From: Alteromonas sp. KUL49
GTDB taxonomy: Bacteria > Pseudomonadota > Gammaproteobacteria > Enterobacterales > Alteromonadaceae
Assembly (NCBI RefSeq): GCF_006538345.1
Contig: NZ_BJKL01000009.1
Coordinates: 62,001-126,000 of the forward strand
Direction of reading: 5' to 3'
Length of the DNA: 64,000 bases
The notes below the pieces were generated by a model. The model made no database searches and was not told the origin of the DNA. It worked only from the letters and a program-made list of their open reading frames with translations. Below are positions 30,095-41,047 of this stretch, piece by piece (within the stretch, counting starts at the first letter, position 1; each line of letters opens with the position of its first letter). Both the position numbers and the translations under genes were made by a program.

Positions 30095-33000
30095 CTACAA
30101 ATCACTCTGTAAGTCTTGACTCACTTTTAAATCAATTTCGTTTCTTCGCACCGCAAACCTGAGGCTTCGCCCCAAAGAATCGATATCAATTTCGTCTTTT
30201 TGCAACAAGTCCAAAAGCCCATGAGAAAACAATAGTGGGTTCAGCTTTTTGTCAGCTCGGCCTGTTACCACAAGTATCGGAGGTCTATTTTCTCTTTCAT
30301 CAAAACACTCTGCGAAGTCAATAGCAGTCTCTCCATCCAAATGAAAATCCACAATACAAGCACCAATAGATTCCCGCTGATAGATGTTCATAGCTTCAGA
30401 TATGGTTGATGCCACGTATACCTTATCCACCAAATCAGTCAACAGCATTAAATGATTTTCGATAACAATTTGACTTGCACTTTCATCGTCCAAAACCAGT
30501 ACCGACACTTTTTTGCTAAGCTCTACATTTCCCAGTGCGGCGAGGGCATTATTCACACTCCGGCGCAATTCATTGTAGGCTACAGCTAAACCTTTTTCCG
30601 TATACTTCGCTTTTGACACATCGGAGAATGTAAGTGCGACTCCTTTGCTCTCTGCAACATCACTATAAGCATATGAATTAATAGAAATTTGCAGTACTCG
30701 CTTATCTCGGGTAACTATCTCTTTGACGACCGTACGCCCGGTACTAACTACTTTTGAGACGTCTGCGAGCATTTCATCATATTCGATATTTTGAGAAATA
30801 TGATGTAAAGGTCGATTAACGTCGGTTTCGAGAAGGTTGATGTATTTAGAGGCGGCATGCGTGTATCGGCGAATCAATAGATTCTCATCTAAGAAAACAA
30901 TGCCAATATTTGAGAGACTCAAGACCTCATCTAAATCGCTGTTAGTTTGTGAAATCTCTGCAATCTTCTCCTGATACTCAGAATTCACTGTGTAGAGCTC
31001 TTCATTAACCGACTGTAATTCCTCGTTTGTGCTTTGCAATTCTTCATTTGCAGACATTAACTCTTCATTGGCGGATTGTAGCTCTTCGTTAGTTGTTTCT
31101 AATTCCTCTACAGTAACCTGTAAGTGTTCTTTACTTTGCTTTAGCTCTGTTTCTAAATCCTCTATGCGCTGACGTGCTTGCTCCGCCGCGTCAAAGCTAA
31201 TCTGAGTTACTGAGGATGCATTTTCATTTGTGTCTTGCTGTTCAAAAACAAGCCAGTAAAAACCGGGGGAAGACTCAATATCATGCTCTTTCATGTAAAA
31301 AGCTCTAATATTAAGAGCAACCTGTTCTTTACCCACTTGTGTGTAAACACCAGTGTAATAAACCTCTTCTGAAGACTGCCTCGCTCTATGCAGCGCTGAA
31401 GATACAGCAATTGCAATGTCATCATTAACCATATCTTTGATGTCATTGCTAATGCGGCCCGGAGGCACCCTCTTGATAAAGTTCTCTACATTGCCGTATA
31501 CGTGAATTGCCTCTTGTTCATCATTCAGTAATACACAAGGTGGCGCGTACTTCGAAATTAACTTTTCACTGGCAAATGAGGCAGGTGCACCCGAGGTGCT
31601 GTTTCCCCGATACCCCCTCAACAAACGTGACACTGACGGCATTGTCTGGCTGGAGGTTTGAGACATGGAATTCATCGAAGGCGACGCCCCCATAGGTATG
31701 CGCACACTACTCCTTTTTCTGAACAATCGAGTCCGGTCGCTAATTGTTTCGAAATGAGGAGCCAGCTCTGACAGGTTTTCTGAGGAACCTAAAAATAGGA
31801 AACCATCTTTACACAGCGAAAAGTGTAATGAAGCTAGTACGCGCTTTTGCACGCTGTGTTGAAAATAAATCAGAATATTTCGACAAGACACAAAGTCCAT
31901 GTTTGAAAATGGTGGGTCAGAGATCATATTGTGGGTGGCAAATATAACCATCTGACGAATGTTTTTATTTACTTGAAAAGTATGTGTGGTTTGCTTTGAG
32001 AAATGACGAGCTAATATGTCAGAACCAACGTCGTGTTGAATGTCATCACCATACAAACCAACACTCGCTTCATTGATAGCGTCGGGATTAACGTCAGTGG
32101 CAAACACTTTTACCGTGCGTTTCAGGTTTTGTCGTTCAATTTCATCAGCAAACAAGATGGCGTATGAGTATGCCTCTTCTCCTGTGGAGCATCCTGCACT
32201 CCATACTCGAATAGGGTCTTTTTCTGTCGAGTTTCTCACAATTTCCGGAATAATCTTTTCACGTAATATAGTAAACGCCTCGTCATCCCTAAAAAAACGA
32301 GTTACGCCGATCAATAGCTCTTTACTCAACACCTGAACCTCGTATGGCTCTTTGAACAACAAGGTTAAATACTCTTGGAGCGTACCGATTTGCTTTATTG
32401 TCATTCTTCGCTCGATTCGTCGAGCCACTGTGGAAGGCTTGTACTTTGAGAAGTCTATTTCACTTTTAGCTTTGAGAACGGTAAAAATCTCATTCATCAA
32501 ATCTTGATTATCGACCATTCTCTCTTTAATAACTTCGGTTTTACCCTGTGCGAGAGGATGGGAAATATAGGCTGATAATTTCTCTCCAATATCTTCTGGT
32601 TTCAAAACCATATCCACCATGCCAGTACTAATAGCACTGTTGGGCATACCATCAAACTTCGCACTTTCTGGCGACTGGGCAATAATGAGAGCCCCAGCTT
32701 CTTTGAGTGATTTAACCCCTCGGCTTCCATCAGATCCTGTTCCAGAAAGGACAATGCCAACGGCTTTGTGCTGTTGGTCTTCAGAAAGCGATCTGAAAAA
32801 AATATCTATCGGTAAGTTGAGACCTGATTCGGGAATTTTATCGGTAAGCAGCAATCGCCCTCGAGCCATTTGCATATTTTTCTTCGGAGGGATCAAATAA
32901 ATAGTATTCGCCAGAACTTGAATACCGTCTTCCACATCTTGAACGTTCTGAATTTCCATATTTGTGTGTTTACTCAGAAGCTCAAGCATCATGCTTTTAA

Positions 33001-33151
33001 AGTCAGGAGATAAATGCTGAACTATCACGAAGGCAGCGCCGGTGTTTTCTGGTAGTTGTGAAAGTAGTGTTTGTAGAGCTTCTAGTCCGCCAGCTGAGGC
33101 ACCGACTCCCACATAGTGACTGGGTAAATTGTTGTTCGTCGCTTTTTCCAT
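30095..33151 (-). CDS. CheB-CheR-PAS-receiver hybrid chemotaxis-like protein
   Basis: 1018 residues. CheB methylesterase (about 12-195) with the triad motifs GASAGGLEAL, VQHLSP and SGTGSDGSRG. CheR methyltransferase (about 205-480) with the SAM site VWSAGCSTGEEAYSYAI. A long coiled coil (about 655-745) made of a repeated EELxSxNEEL heptad-like unit, a PAS domain (about 755-860), and a C-terminal receiver (about 885-1000) with phospho-acceptor IVDFHLDG and lysine LQKDE. All catalytic residues look intact. The combination suggests an alternative Che-like or stress sensory system rather than ordinary adaptation, with the adjacent PAS kinase as likely partner (inference). Confidence 0.93.
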   Translation of the reverse strand: MEKATNNNLPSHYVGVGASAGGLEALQTLLSQLPENTGAAFVIVQHLSPDFKSMMLELLSKHTNMEIQNVQDVEDGIQVLANTIYLIPPKKNMQMARGRLLLTDKIPESGLNLPIDIFFRSLSEDQQHKAVGIVLSGTGSDGSRGVKSLKEAGALIIAQSPESAKFDGMPNSAISTGMVDMVLKPEDIGEKLSAYISHPLAQGKTEVIKERMVDNQDLMNEIFTVLKAKSEIDFSKYKPSTVARRIERRMTIKQIGTLQEYLTLLFKEPYEVQVLSKELLIGVTRFFRDDEAFTILREKIIPEIVRNSTEKDPIRVWSAGCSTGEEAYSYAILFADEIERQNLKRTVKVFATDVNPDAINEASVGLYGDDIQHDVGSDILARHFSKQTTHTFQVNKNIRQMVIFATHNMISDPPFSNMDFVSCRNILIYFQHSVQKRVLASLHFSLCKDGFLFLGSSENLSELAPHFETISDRTRLFRKRSSVRIPMGASPSMNSMSQTSSQTMPSVSRLLRGYRGNSTSGAPASFASEKLISKYAPPCVLLNDEQEAIHVYGNVENFIKRVPPGRISNDIKDMVNDDIAIAVSSALHRARQSSEEVYYTGVYTQVGKEQVALNIRAFYMKEHDIESSPGFYWLVFEQQDTNENASSVTQISFDAAEQARQRIEDLETELKQSKEHLQVTVEELETTNEELQSANEELMSANEELQSTNEELQSVNEELYTVNSEYQEKIAEISQTNSDLDEVLSLSNIGIVFLDENLLIRRYTHAASKYINLLETDVNRPLHHISQNIEYDEMLADVSKVVSTGRTVVKEIVTRDKRVLQISINSYAYSDVAESKGVALTFSDVSKAKYTEKGLAVAYNELRRSVNNALAALGNVELSKKVSVLVLDDESASQIVIENHLMLLTDLVDKVYVASTISEAMNIYQRESIGACIVDFHLDGETAIDFAECFDERENRPPILVVTGRADKKLNPLLFSHGLLDLLQKDEIDIDSLGRSLRFAVRRNEIDLKVSQDLQSDL

Positions 33152-33321
33152 TGCTGAAATATCCTTCGTCGTTACAGTTGTGATCTATCACAGGCGAGTA
33201 CCACTATAACAAAACACGTGCTGTTCCTGAGAATTAGACTATAGTTTAGTTGGTCTTTAGTGGCATACCAAGACACGCATCCAGATGTTAGATTAATGTA
33301 ACGGAAAATTCGAGCACTATC

Positions 33322-35992
33322 ATGGCAGTGGTATCCCAGACCGAAAATCGCAGGAAAGATGACGACATAAGGCAGGCAATCGAACAAATTCAGTCAACTA
33401 TGTTCGACAGAGATGCTGCTGATAAACCTTTTCCCCCTCCTGTCCAGAATTAGTAGCGCTATCTCTCATGCCGAATACTGTGTGGTAGTTAATGGTCACA
33501 ATGGTATGCCTATTGAATCTATCGATGAAAATTCCGACATCAATAAACACTATACAGGTAACAGCGAAGATGTATTTGACGAGACAGTGTTGAAACATTG
33601 GCTCACTAATCATTACATTCCGAATAAACCAGTGTTATTCAACGACTCGATACCTGATAGCTATCAAAGGCTAGTTAAACACAACAAAGCTATAACTAGC
33701 ATTTCAATGATACCCATCACAGTCTCGAGCCACATTTACGGTGTTATTGTTCTAGCCAGCGTCGAATCAAAGATTGAAGCCTCTGCTGTTTCACGGCTAT
33801 CTCCCGTATTAGGTTCATCGGTAATGGCGCTAAAAGCAGCACAATCAGTCAAGGGGCATAACGAGTGTATAAGCGAAAAAATAGCGAGCAATCATTTTTT
33901 AGATAGCTTATTGGCAACCAGCCCCGTTTGTGTAGTAGTCGTAGACGCGAAAAATACAATCGTATTTGCTAATGACGCCGCGAACAAAACCTTCGTAGGG
34001 TTATCCCTTGACGCCGAGCAAGAAATGACTGGTAGCCAAATTGACTTATTCCTACCTAACTACAACTCACTATTTAACTGGCGTAGAACAAATCGCCGAG
34101 CCCCTCGTGACAATGACGAAAGCACCCTAGGTTTTTTGGAAGAGCAGTCTGCAATTAAACAATCAGGTGTTGAATTCATCGTGAATATTCATGTATTCCG
34201 ACATTCATTTGGTGAAAATCTTTATACCACCTTGCAGATCAGTGATATTACCGAGCAACGGGCTGGGTTAGAGCAATTTCGAGAAACTTCCCAACAGTTG
34301 AATGCGCTGACACATTTGGTGCCTGTTGGAATTATCAGAGTCGACGACCAGTGGAAATGTCAGTTTGCCAATGACAAATGGCTTGAACTTTCCGGACAAT
34401 CGGCGGAAGAAGCAAGTATGACAGGCTGGCTAGATGCCTTTCATTCTGACGATATACAGCATGTATTGGAAAAACTTCGAGCTTCGCTCATCGTTGGTGA
34501 GAATTTCTGCTCAGAGGTTCGGCTCGTTAACCCCTACGGCAACGTTCGTTGGGCAGAAATGAATACTCAAGTTTTATATTCTGACAATGGGAACTTACAG
34601 GGTTTTATCGGTACTTTTGCAGATATTACAGAGCGATTAGTCTATCAAGAAAAGCTGAAGCACACTGCAGAGTATGACTCTTTGACTGGATTAGCTAACC
34701 GAGAGCTTTTTACTAAGAGACTAGATCAAGCCTTACTTGCTTCGAATAGAGGCGATTTTAGCGTATATGTGATGTACCTAGATTTAGACGGATTTAAGGA
34801 TATCAACGACACCTATGGACACAGTACAGGTGATGTATTATTGCAGAAAGTGTCCGATAGACTAATTAATACGCTAAGACAAACAGATACTATTGCTCGC
34901 TTCGGTGGTGATGAATTTGTGGTTTTACTCGGGCGAAATACACGAGACGACGCTCACATTATAGTGGCAGAAAATCTAGTTAGGGAACTCGCACGCCCGT
35001 TTCGAATAGAAGAGAATCAATTAAACGTCACTTGTAGTGTTGGTATTTCAATGGGTATTGGAGGAGTTGCTACTGCTGAGGTTTTACTCAAACAAGCAGA
35101 CGCCGCTTTATATCTCGCAAAAGGCGAAGGCAAAAACAAGTATCGTATGTTTTCTGAGGAGCTCAACGAGCAAGCAAAGCACCGAATGTACGCTTCTGCA
35201 AAGATCAGAAGCGCGATACAACACGATGGTTTTTTTCTCGTGTTTCAACCTCAAGCCTCGATTGCAAACAACACATTGGTAGGATTTGAGGTACTTTTGA
35301 GACTAAACGACAAAGAAACGTCAATTAGCCCTCAAGAATGTATCAATATTCTGGAAGATACAGGCCAAATGATCTCGGTTGGTCAATGGATCGTCAAAGA
35401 ATCTATCAAGCAAATGAGTGTTTGGTTAAAGTCTAAATTGATGCCTGAAAATGGTTTTATTTCAATCAACATTTCGGCAAAACAGTTACTCGACTCTCAT
35501 TTGACATCGTTGATTTTCGACTGTTGTAAAGACAACAACATCTCTCCAGAACGGGTCGTCTTAGAGCTTACTGAAACAACTTTAATTGATAAGCCAAAAT
35601 CCGCGCTTCGCACCATGAAACAACTTAAATCTATGGGTGTGCGCTTTGCTCTTGACGATTTTGGTACAGGTTACTCTTCGCTGACCTACCTACAGCGCTA
35701 TCCAATTGACCATATTAAAATTGACAAATCATTTATTTCCGACCTGCTTACCGACGACAATAACGCAAAAATCACTCAATCTATCGTCACTCTTGCACAG
35801 TCACTCGCGTTAAAAATTACGGCAGAAGGCGTTGAGGATGCAGCGACACTCAGCGTGTTGGATAAAATGAAAGTGGACTATTTTCAAGGTTACTACTTGA
35901 GCAAACCTATAACTGCTGACGAAGTTAACAACGTATACCCAGCCAAGCAAACCTCTAATGTTTTGCCAATAAGACGAAGACTTAAAAAGTAG
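33322..35992 (+). CDS. GAF-PAS-PAS-GGDEF-EAL cyclic di-GMP protein (frame break near the start)
   Basis: As written the frame opens at 33413 in mid-domain (859 residues). An ATG at 33322 in another frame encodes a natural N terminus (helix DDIRQAIEQIQSTMFDRDAADKPF). Removing one C from C5 at 33433-33437 joins it to PLLSRISSAISHAEYCVV, giving 889 residues. Order: GAF (about 30-170), PAS (190-290), PAS (310-420), GGDEF (about 445-600) with intact GGDEF and the RxxD inhibitory site five residues before it, and EAL (about 620-865) with EVLLR, LELTET, LDDFGTGYS, IKIDKS, AEGVED and QGYY. Both catalytic domains look functional. Confidence 0.9.
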
Positions 35993-36017
35993 AGTTATCA
36001 ACGTAAACGACAGTCAA

Positions 36018-37163
36018 TCAAAACAACTCCACATCAAGAAAGTCATTTACCGGTGCTTCCTCTTTTATTTTAGTCGCTTCCAAACGCTGTGCCAGACGGG
36101 ATGACAGTGCCTTTAACAAAACGTCGATATCTTCGATACCGTCGTTTTCCGAATCTAGTGTGAGTTCTTGTTCAATAAGTTTCAGAAAGAAAGCTTCTTG
36201 CTCCTCTGTCATTGCGAGTTGATGAAAGCTTTCCTCTATTTTTTGTGTGACTGATTCAACAATGCGCTTTTTCTCGTTCGCCATAACACCAATCGTATCG
36301 CGCAGCTTTTCCAACACATCATCGATCTGACCATGGGTTTGCTCTAGCGCCTGCTGTTGTAACAAGCTAATAAACCTGGCGTTCATTGCAGGTATTAACT
36401 TGGCCCCCATATCAAGAATAGCATCGTGAAGCACAGGGTCGTCACCCGCGACATGTTTAACCAGCAGGGAAACATGCTCGTCATTAAGCATTAAACGGCG
36501 ACCAAAGCGATAAATTCGCCCCTGGTCATGAAGCACTTCGAACACTTTTTCCATGGTTGGGTCACAAGGTGAAAGGTCGGTATCAAAACTCGTGACTACC
36601 TCGTCCCTATACTGTACAGCACAATGAATGCCGTGTGACTGCAAAGTAGATAATGTTGCTTTCGCCATACTTTCCAAATCACTACAGTTATTGAGTGCAG
36701 CGATGATTTCCATACCGTTGCCATAAATAGCTGCCTGACTTAAGGCCGTTTTAGCTACTTCTCTAGAATCAGCAGTGTCCTGAGCCATCTTCGACACACG
36801 TTCTAACTGGCTTTTAATACCCGTGATAGTTTCAGTAAAGGAAATGATGTTGTAGGGCTTAGTAATGTAATGCGATACACCAGCGTTAAAGGCATCTCGA
36901 ATAGTCTCGTCATCTTGTTCGTCCGAGACCACCACAACAACAGGTGTTGCATAGGCGTTATTTACGTCCATTTGATCACAAAAAATACTGGCTTTGTGCT
37001 CACCTATTTGCCAATCCGACACCACAATTTTGATGTCGTTAAATTCCAGTATCTCCAATGCACCTCGCATATTATCAACAACAAAAATTTTAAAGTCGTC
37101 GCCAAAGGCCAAGTCATATATTTCGGCCTGTGTAGCATCCTGTTCGATAATGAGCAATTCCAC
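36018..37163 (-). CDS. Response regulator with receiver domain and unknown output
   Basis: About 381 residues from a GTG at 37163, which has AAGGAAG five bases upstream and starts right at the receiver (VELLIIEQDATQ). An ATG at 37325 is in frame, but its extra 54 residues look non-native. Receiver (about 1-115) with phospho-Asp in VVSDWQIGE and lysine ITKPYN. The remainder (about 140-381) is an unassigned region with a coiled coil near 285-330 (QQALEQTHGQIDDVLEKLRD) and an acidic tail. No DNA-binding, GGDEF or HD motif is visible. It sits at the end of the signalling block. Confidence 0.8.
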   Translation of the reverse strand: MELLIIEQDATQAEIYDLAFGDDFKIFVVDNMRGALEILEFNDIKIVVSDWQIGEHKASIFCDQMDVNNAYATPVVVVVSDEQDDETIRDAFNAGVSHYITKPYNIISFTETITGIKSQLERVSKMAQDTADSREVAKTALSQAAIYGNGMEIIAALNNCSDLESMAKATLSTLQSHGIHCAVQYRDEVVTSFDTDLSPCDPTMEKVFEVLHDQGRIYRFGRRLMLNDEHVSLLVKHVAGDDPVLHDAILDMGAKLIPAMNARFISLLQQQALEQTHGQIDDVLEKLRDTIGVMANEKKRIVESVTQKIEESFHQLAMTEEQEAFFLKLIEQELTLDSENDGIEDIDVLLKALSSRLAQRLEATKIKEEAPVNDFLDVELF

Positions 37164-37432
37164 TTTCACTTCCTTTGTTTGCTGAATCTTTGAAGAAGAT
37201 AGCCACACAATCCGCGGCGATTCAGTCGATGTCGTTTCAATGGTAAGCATAACGGGCAGTGGTAAATTTGCCACTTTCCACTGAAAAATATTGAAATTAC
37301 GATGATTTAACGATCCATTCAGCACGTATAAATTGTATGCTCAAGGTAAGTCTAGTTTTGCAGTAATTAGACCGCCATTGCGGAAGTTACTAGAACACGC
37401 CAAAACCACATAATAACGACAGTGAAAGTACA

Positions 37433-40400
37433 ATGATAAAGACAACAAAATCGCTATTAGCCCTTGCGCTACTTACAGCGTGTGGCACCTCAAATGCCGA
37501 GACTCAATCGTCAACGGATACCACAGAAACTCAGGATAGCTACGACGTAGAGCAGTGGGATGTACTCAACCCACCCTTTGACCTCAATAGCATTACTATT
37601 AAAACCGATGAAACCACGTGGTCTAGCCTAGACATATCAGCCGATGGCAAGAACATGGTCTTTGATATGTTGGGCGATATATATCTAGTCAGCACCGACG
37701 GTGGCGATGCCAAACCACTTACACAAGATTTTGCGTGGAACATTCACCCTACTTTCTCCCCAGACGGTACTCAAATCGCTTTTATCTCCGACCGTGGAGG
37801 AATCAGTAATGTTTGGGTAATGGATACCAACGGCGAAAACCTACGTCAGATCACCACCGAAAAGAAGAACCTGATTCACTCGCCAAAGTGGAGCCCAGAT
37901 GGCGAGTACCTCGTGGTAACTAAAGGCATAATGTCGAGCCGCAGTATTCCAGCGGGTGAAATTTGGATGTATCACCAATCTGGTGGTGCTGGCCTCAAAA
38001 TAAAAGCAAGGAATCACGGTGCAAGTGACCAACAGAATATTGCCGACCCAGTATTCTCTCACGATGGAAAGTACATCTATTTCACCGAAAATACGGTGCC
38101 CGGTAGTCGCTTCTCATACAATCGTGATCCGATGGAAGGGATTTTCGCAATCACCCGCTACGACAGAGAGACAGGCGAAGAATCTCGTTACATCAGTGGT
38201 ACAGGTGGTGCGGTAGTTCCAACACCTTCACCCGATGGTAAGTACATTGCGTTTATCCGTCGCGTAAAAGACCGCACCGCACTTTTCTTAAAAGACACGC
38301 AAACTGGCGTTGAAACACCACTCACACTAGAGCTTGAAAGAGACATGCAAGAGGGTTTTGGCTCTGAGGGCTAGTTTTGCGTATTTTGATTGGATGCCAG
38401 ATGCTTCTGCTATTGTGTTTTGGACAGGTGGTAAATTTCACTCAATCGACATAGATACCAAAGCAATCAGTACGATTGATGTGAGCATAGAAGCGGAAGT
38501 TCACTATGCCGATGCATTGCGATTTAACGTAGATGTAGCACCCGATGAATTTGATGTAAAAATGATTCGCTGGTCGCAAGTATCTCCTGATGGCAAGTCA
38601 GTACTATTCCAAGCCCTCGGCAAGCTTTACGTTAGAGATATGAAATCAGGCACTGTAAAACGCTTAACCACTCAAAATGACCATGATGAGTACTATCCTC
38701 GCTATTCAAACGACGGTAAATCCATTGTGTACACCACGTGGAATGATCAAACCCTCGGTGCCGTGAGAGTGATTTCTGCGAGCGGTGGCGAAGGTGAGGT
38801 TATTACGTCGACACCTGGCCATTATATTGAGCCGGCGTTCTCTCCCAATGGCAGCAAAGTGGTTTATCGTAAATTTACCGGAGGATACTTACTTGATCCT
38901 AAGTACTCAGTTGATCCTGGTTTATACGTTGCTGATTTAGCGTCGAATACTCAAGAGCGTGTATCTCGCAGAGGATACAATGCGCATTTCGCTGGAGACG
39001 ACAATCGCGTTTATTTCACTGAATCTGTGGGTGGTACGCCCTACCCCGAAACCCAACTATCGAGCGTTGATCTGCAAGGTAAAGACAAACGCACACACCT
39101 ATACGGTGCCGACCAAGTCAGCGAATACCGCTTGTCACATGACAAAAAATGGGTAGCGTTTGTTTATCAGTTTAAGACGTACGTTGCGCCTTACGTGGAA
39201 AATGGTCAAAAAGTCACTATTGGTCCCAACATGACATCTCTTCCAGTAACTCAATTGTCTGCACAAGCCGGAGAATATCTCAACTGGTCGGCAGATAATT
39301 CTGCGGTGAGTTGGTTCCACGGTCCTGTGGTATACCAACGTTCGCTTAATGAAGCGTTCGCGTTTGTTGAAGGCGCACCAGAAACACTGCCAGAGCCACT
39401 AGCGCAGGGGATTAACCTGTCGTTTAGCGTAGACGCTGACAAACCCTCGGGCTACAAAGCACTTATTGGTGGCACAGTCGTCACGATGCGCGATGCCGAC
39501 AACACACAAGAAGTCATTGAAAACGGTGTCGTACTCATTAAAGACAATCGCATTGAAGCGGTAGGCAAGCGGGGTGATGTTGTTATTCCAGATAACACGC
39601 TGCAAATTGACACCAGTGGCAAAACCATTATCCCTGGATTAATAGATACACATGCACATGGTTCTCAAGGCCGCTACGAGATAATTCCTCAGCAAAACTG
39701 GAGCCAATACTCCAACGTTGCATTTGGTGTCACCACGATTCACGATCCATCTAATGACACTTCAGAAATATTCTCTGCCGCTGAATTGCAACGTACGGGC
39801 GATATTGTTGCCCCTCGTATTTATTCTACAGGCAAGATCTTATACGGCGCTGAAGCATTGGGATACAAAGCCATTATTGATAGCTATGACGACGCTTACT
39901 TTCACGTAGAACGCCTAAAAGAAAGCGGAGCGATATCGGTAAAAAGTTACAACCAGCCAAGACGTGACCAACGCCAACAAGTGCTATGGGCTGCTGAAAA
40001 CCAGCAAATGATGGTAGTGCCAGAGGGCGGTGGTAAGTTCCAGCAGAACCTGTCTATGCTAGTCGATGGCCACACAGGATTAGAACACAGTATCCCCATA
40101 GAGCGTGGATACGACGATTTAACCCAGCTTTGGGCGGCAACTGACTTTGGTTACACCCCGACCTTTGTCGTATCTTACGGTGGCATGATGGGTGAAGAAT
40201 ATTGGTACGATCGTACCGAGGTATGGAAAAACCCGCGTCTATTGCGTTATACGCCGTCGACTATTTTAGATGCTCGCGCAATACGTCGTCCAACGGCGCC
40301 TGATAATCAGTACAATCACCAAAATGTGGCTAGCTATGCGAAGATCCTCCGCGACAACGGCGTGGGTGTGCATATTGGTGCGCACGGCCAACGTGAAGGG

Positions 40401-40736
40401 TTAGCAGCGCATTGGGAGTTGTGGATCATGGAGCAAGGGGGCTTCACGCCATGGGAAGCGCTTCGCGGTGGAACCATCGACGGTGCTGAGCATCTGGGTA
40501 TGGGTAACGATATTGGCAGTATCGAAAAGGGTAAACTCGCCGACCTCGTGGTTATCGACGGCGATGTACTCAATGACTTAAGTCGTAGCGAATATGTTGA
40601 ATATACCGTGTTAAATGGCCGTATTTACGAGGCTGCCACCATGAACGAAGTCGGTAGCAGAGAGCAACGTGCTCCTTTCTTCTTTGAGGGAGATAACGCG
40701 ACCTTTATGCCTTTATGCCAAGACAAACCGCACTAG
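37433..40736 (+). CDS. Amidohydrolase lipoprotein with TolB-like propeller (frame break inside)
   Basis: Frames 37433-38374 and 38334-40736 join into 1100 residues; span 3304 is 3n+1. Removing one G from GGG at 38368-38370 gives GFGSEASFAYFDWMPDASAIVFW across the join. N-terminal lipobox LLTAC (Cys about 17), WD40/PD40 propeller repeats (about 55-680; SPDGTQIAFISDRGG, SPDGKYIAFIRR) and a metal-dependent amidohydrolase domain (about 690-1090) with DTHAHG, HIGAHGQ and KLADLVVIDGD. This is a family of periplasmic or outer-membrane enzymes common in Alteromonadales and Xanthomonadales. The substrate is probably a peptide or cyclic amide, but is unknown. Confidence 0.9.
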
Positions 40737-41047
40737 AGATTCACGCTAAAGCACATAAGTACCATTGGAAACATTAGTGTTTCAATTGCTAACAAAAACT
40801 CGAGGGTTTTATTGAACACTGTTCAGTAAGAACCGGTGTGGACGGCTAAGTTTGTTTTTACTCTGTATCACGGTAATGAGAACCGCCGTCCAAACCGGAC
40901 AACAATAAATTAAAAACAGCTAACTTTCTCCTCAATTAGCACGCAGATAAGCTGATAATTCTTTGAAATAAAGAACACGCAGTAAATGGATAAAAAAGCC
41001 GGAGCGCTTAATTTAACGAGATACAATGGAAAATATACGGAAATAGC
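40737..41047. other. AT-rich intergenic region with two inverted repeats
   Basis: No gene is seen in these 311 bases. They contain a short palindrome TGAAC-ACT-GTTCA at 40813-40825, which looks like a regulator operator, and a longer stem: CCGGT at 40833-40837 plus GGACGGC at 40840-40846 pairing with GCCGTCC at 40885-40891 and ACCGG at 40894-40898. The stem encloses about 38 bases with no T tract, so it looks like a structured RNA or a small mobile relic rather than a simple terminator. Confidence 0.5.

Noticed and set aside
31020-31140. Tandem DNA repeat within the CheB-CheR gene
   Set aside because: It is explained by the coiled-coil EELxSxNEEL protein repeat.
37840-38062. Minus-strand and other-frame ORFs within the amidohydrolase gene
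   Set aside because: Shadows of the coding frame without ribosome sites or recognisable products.
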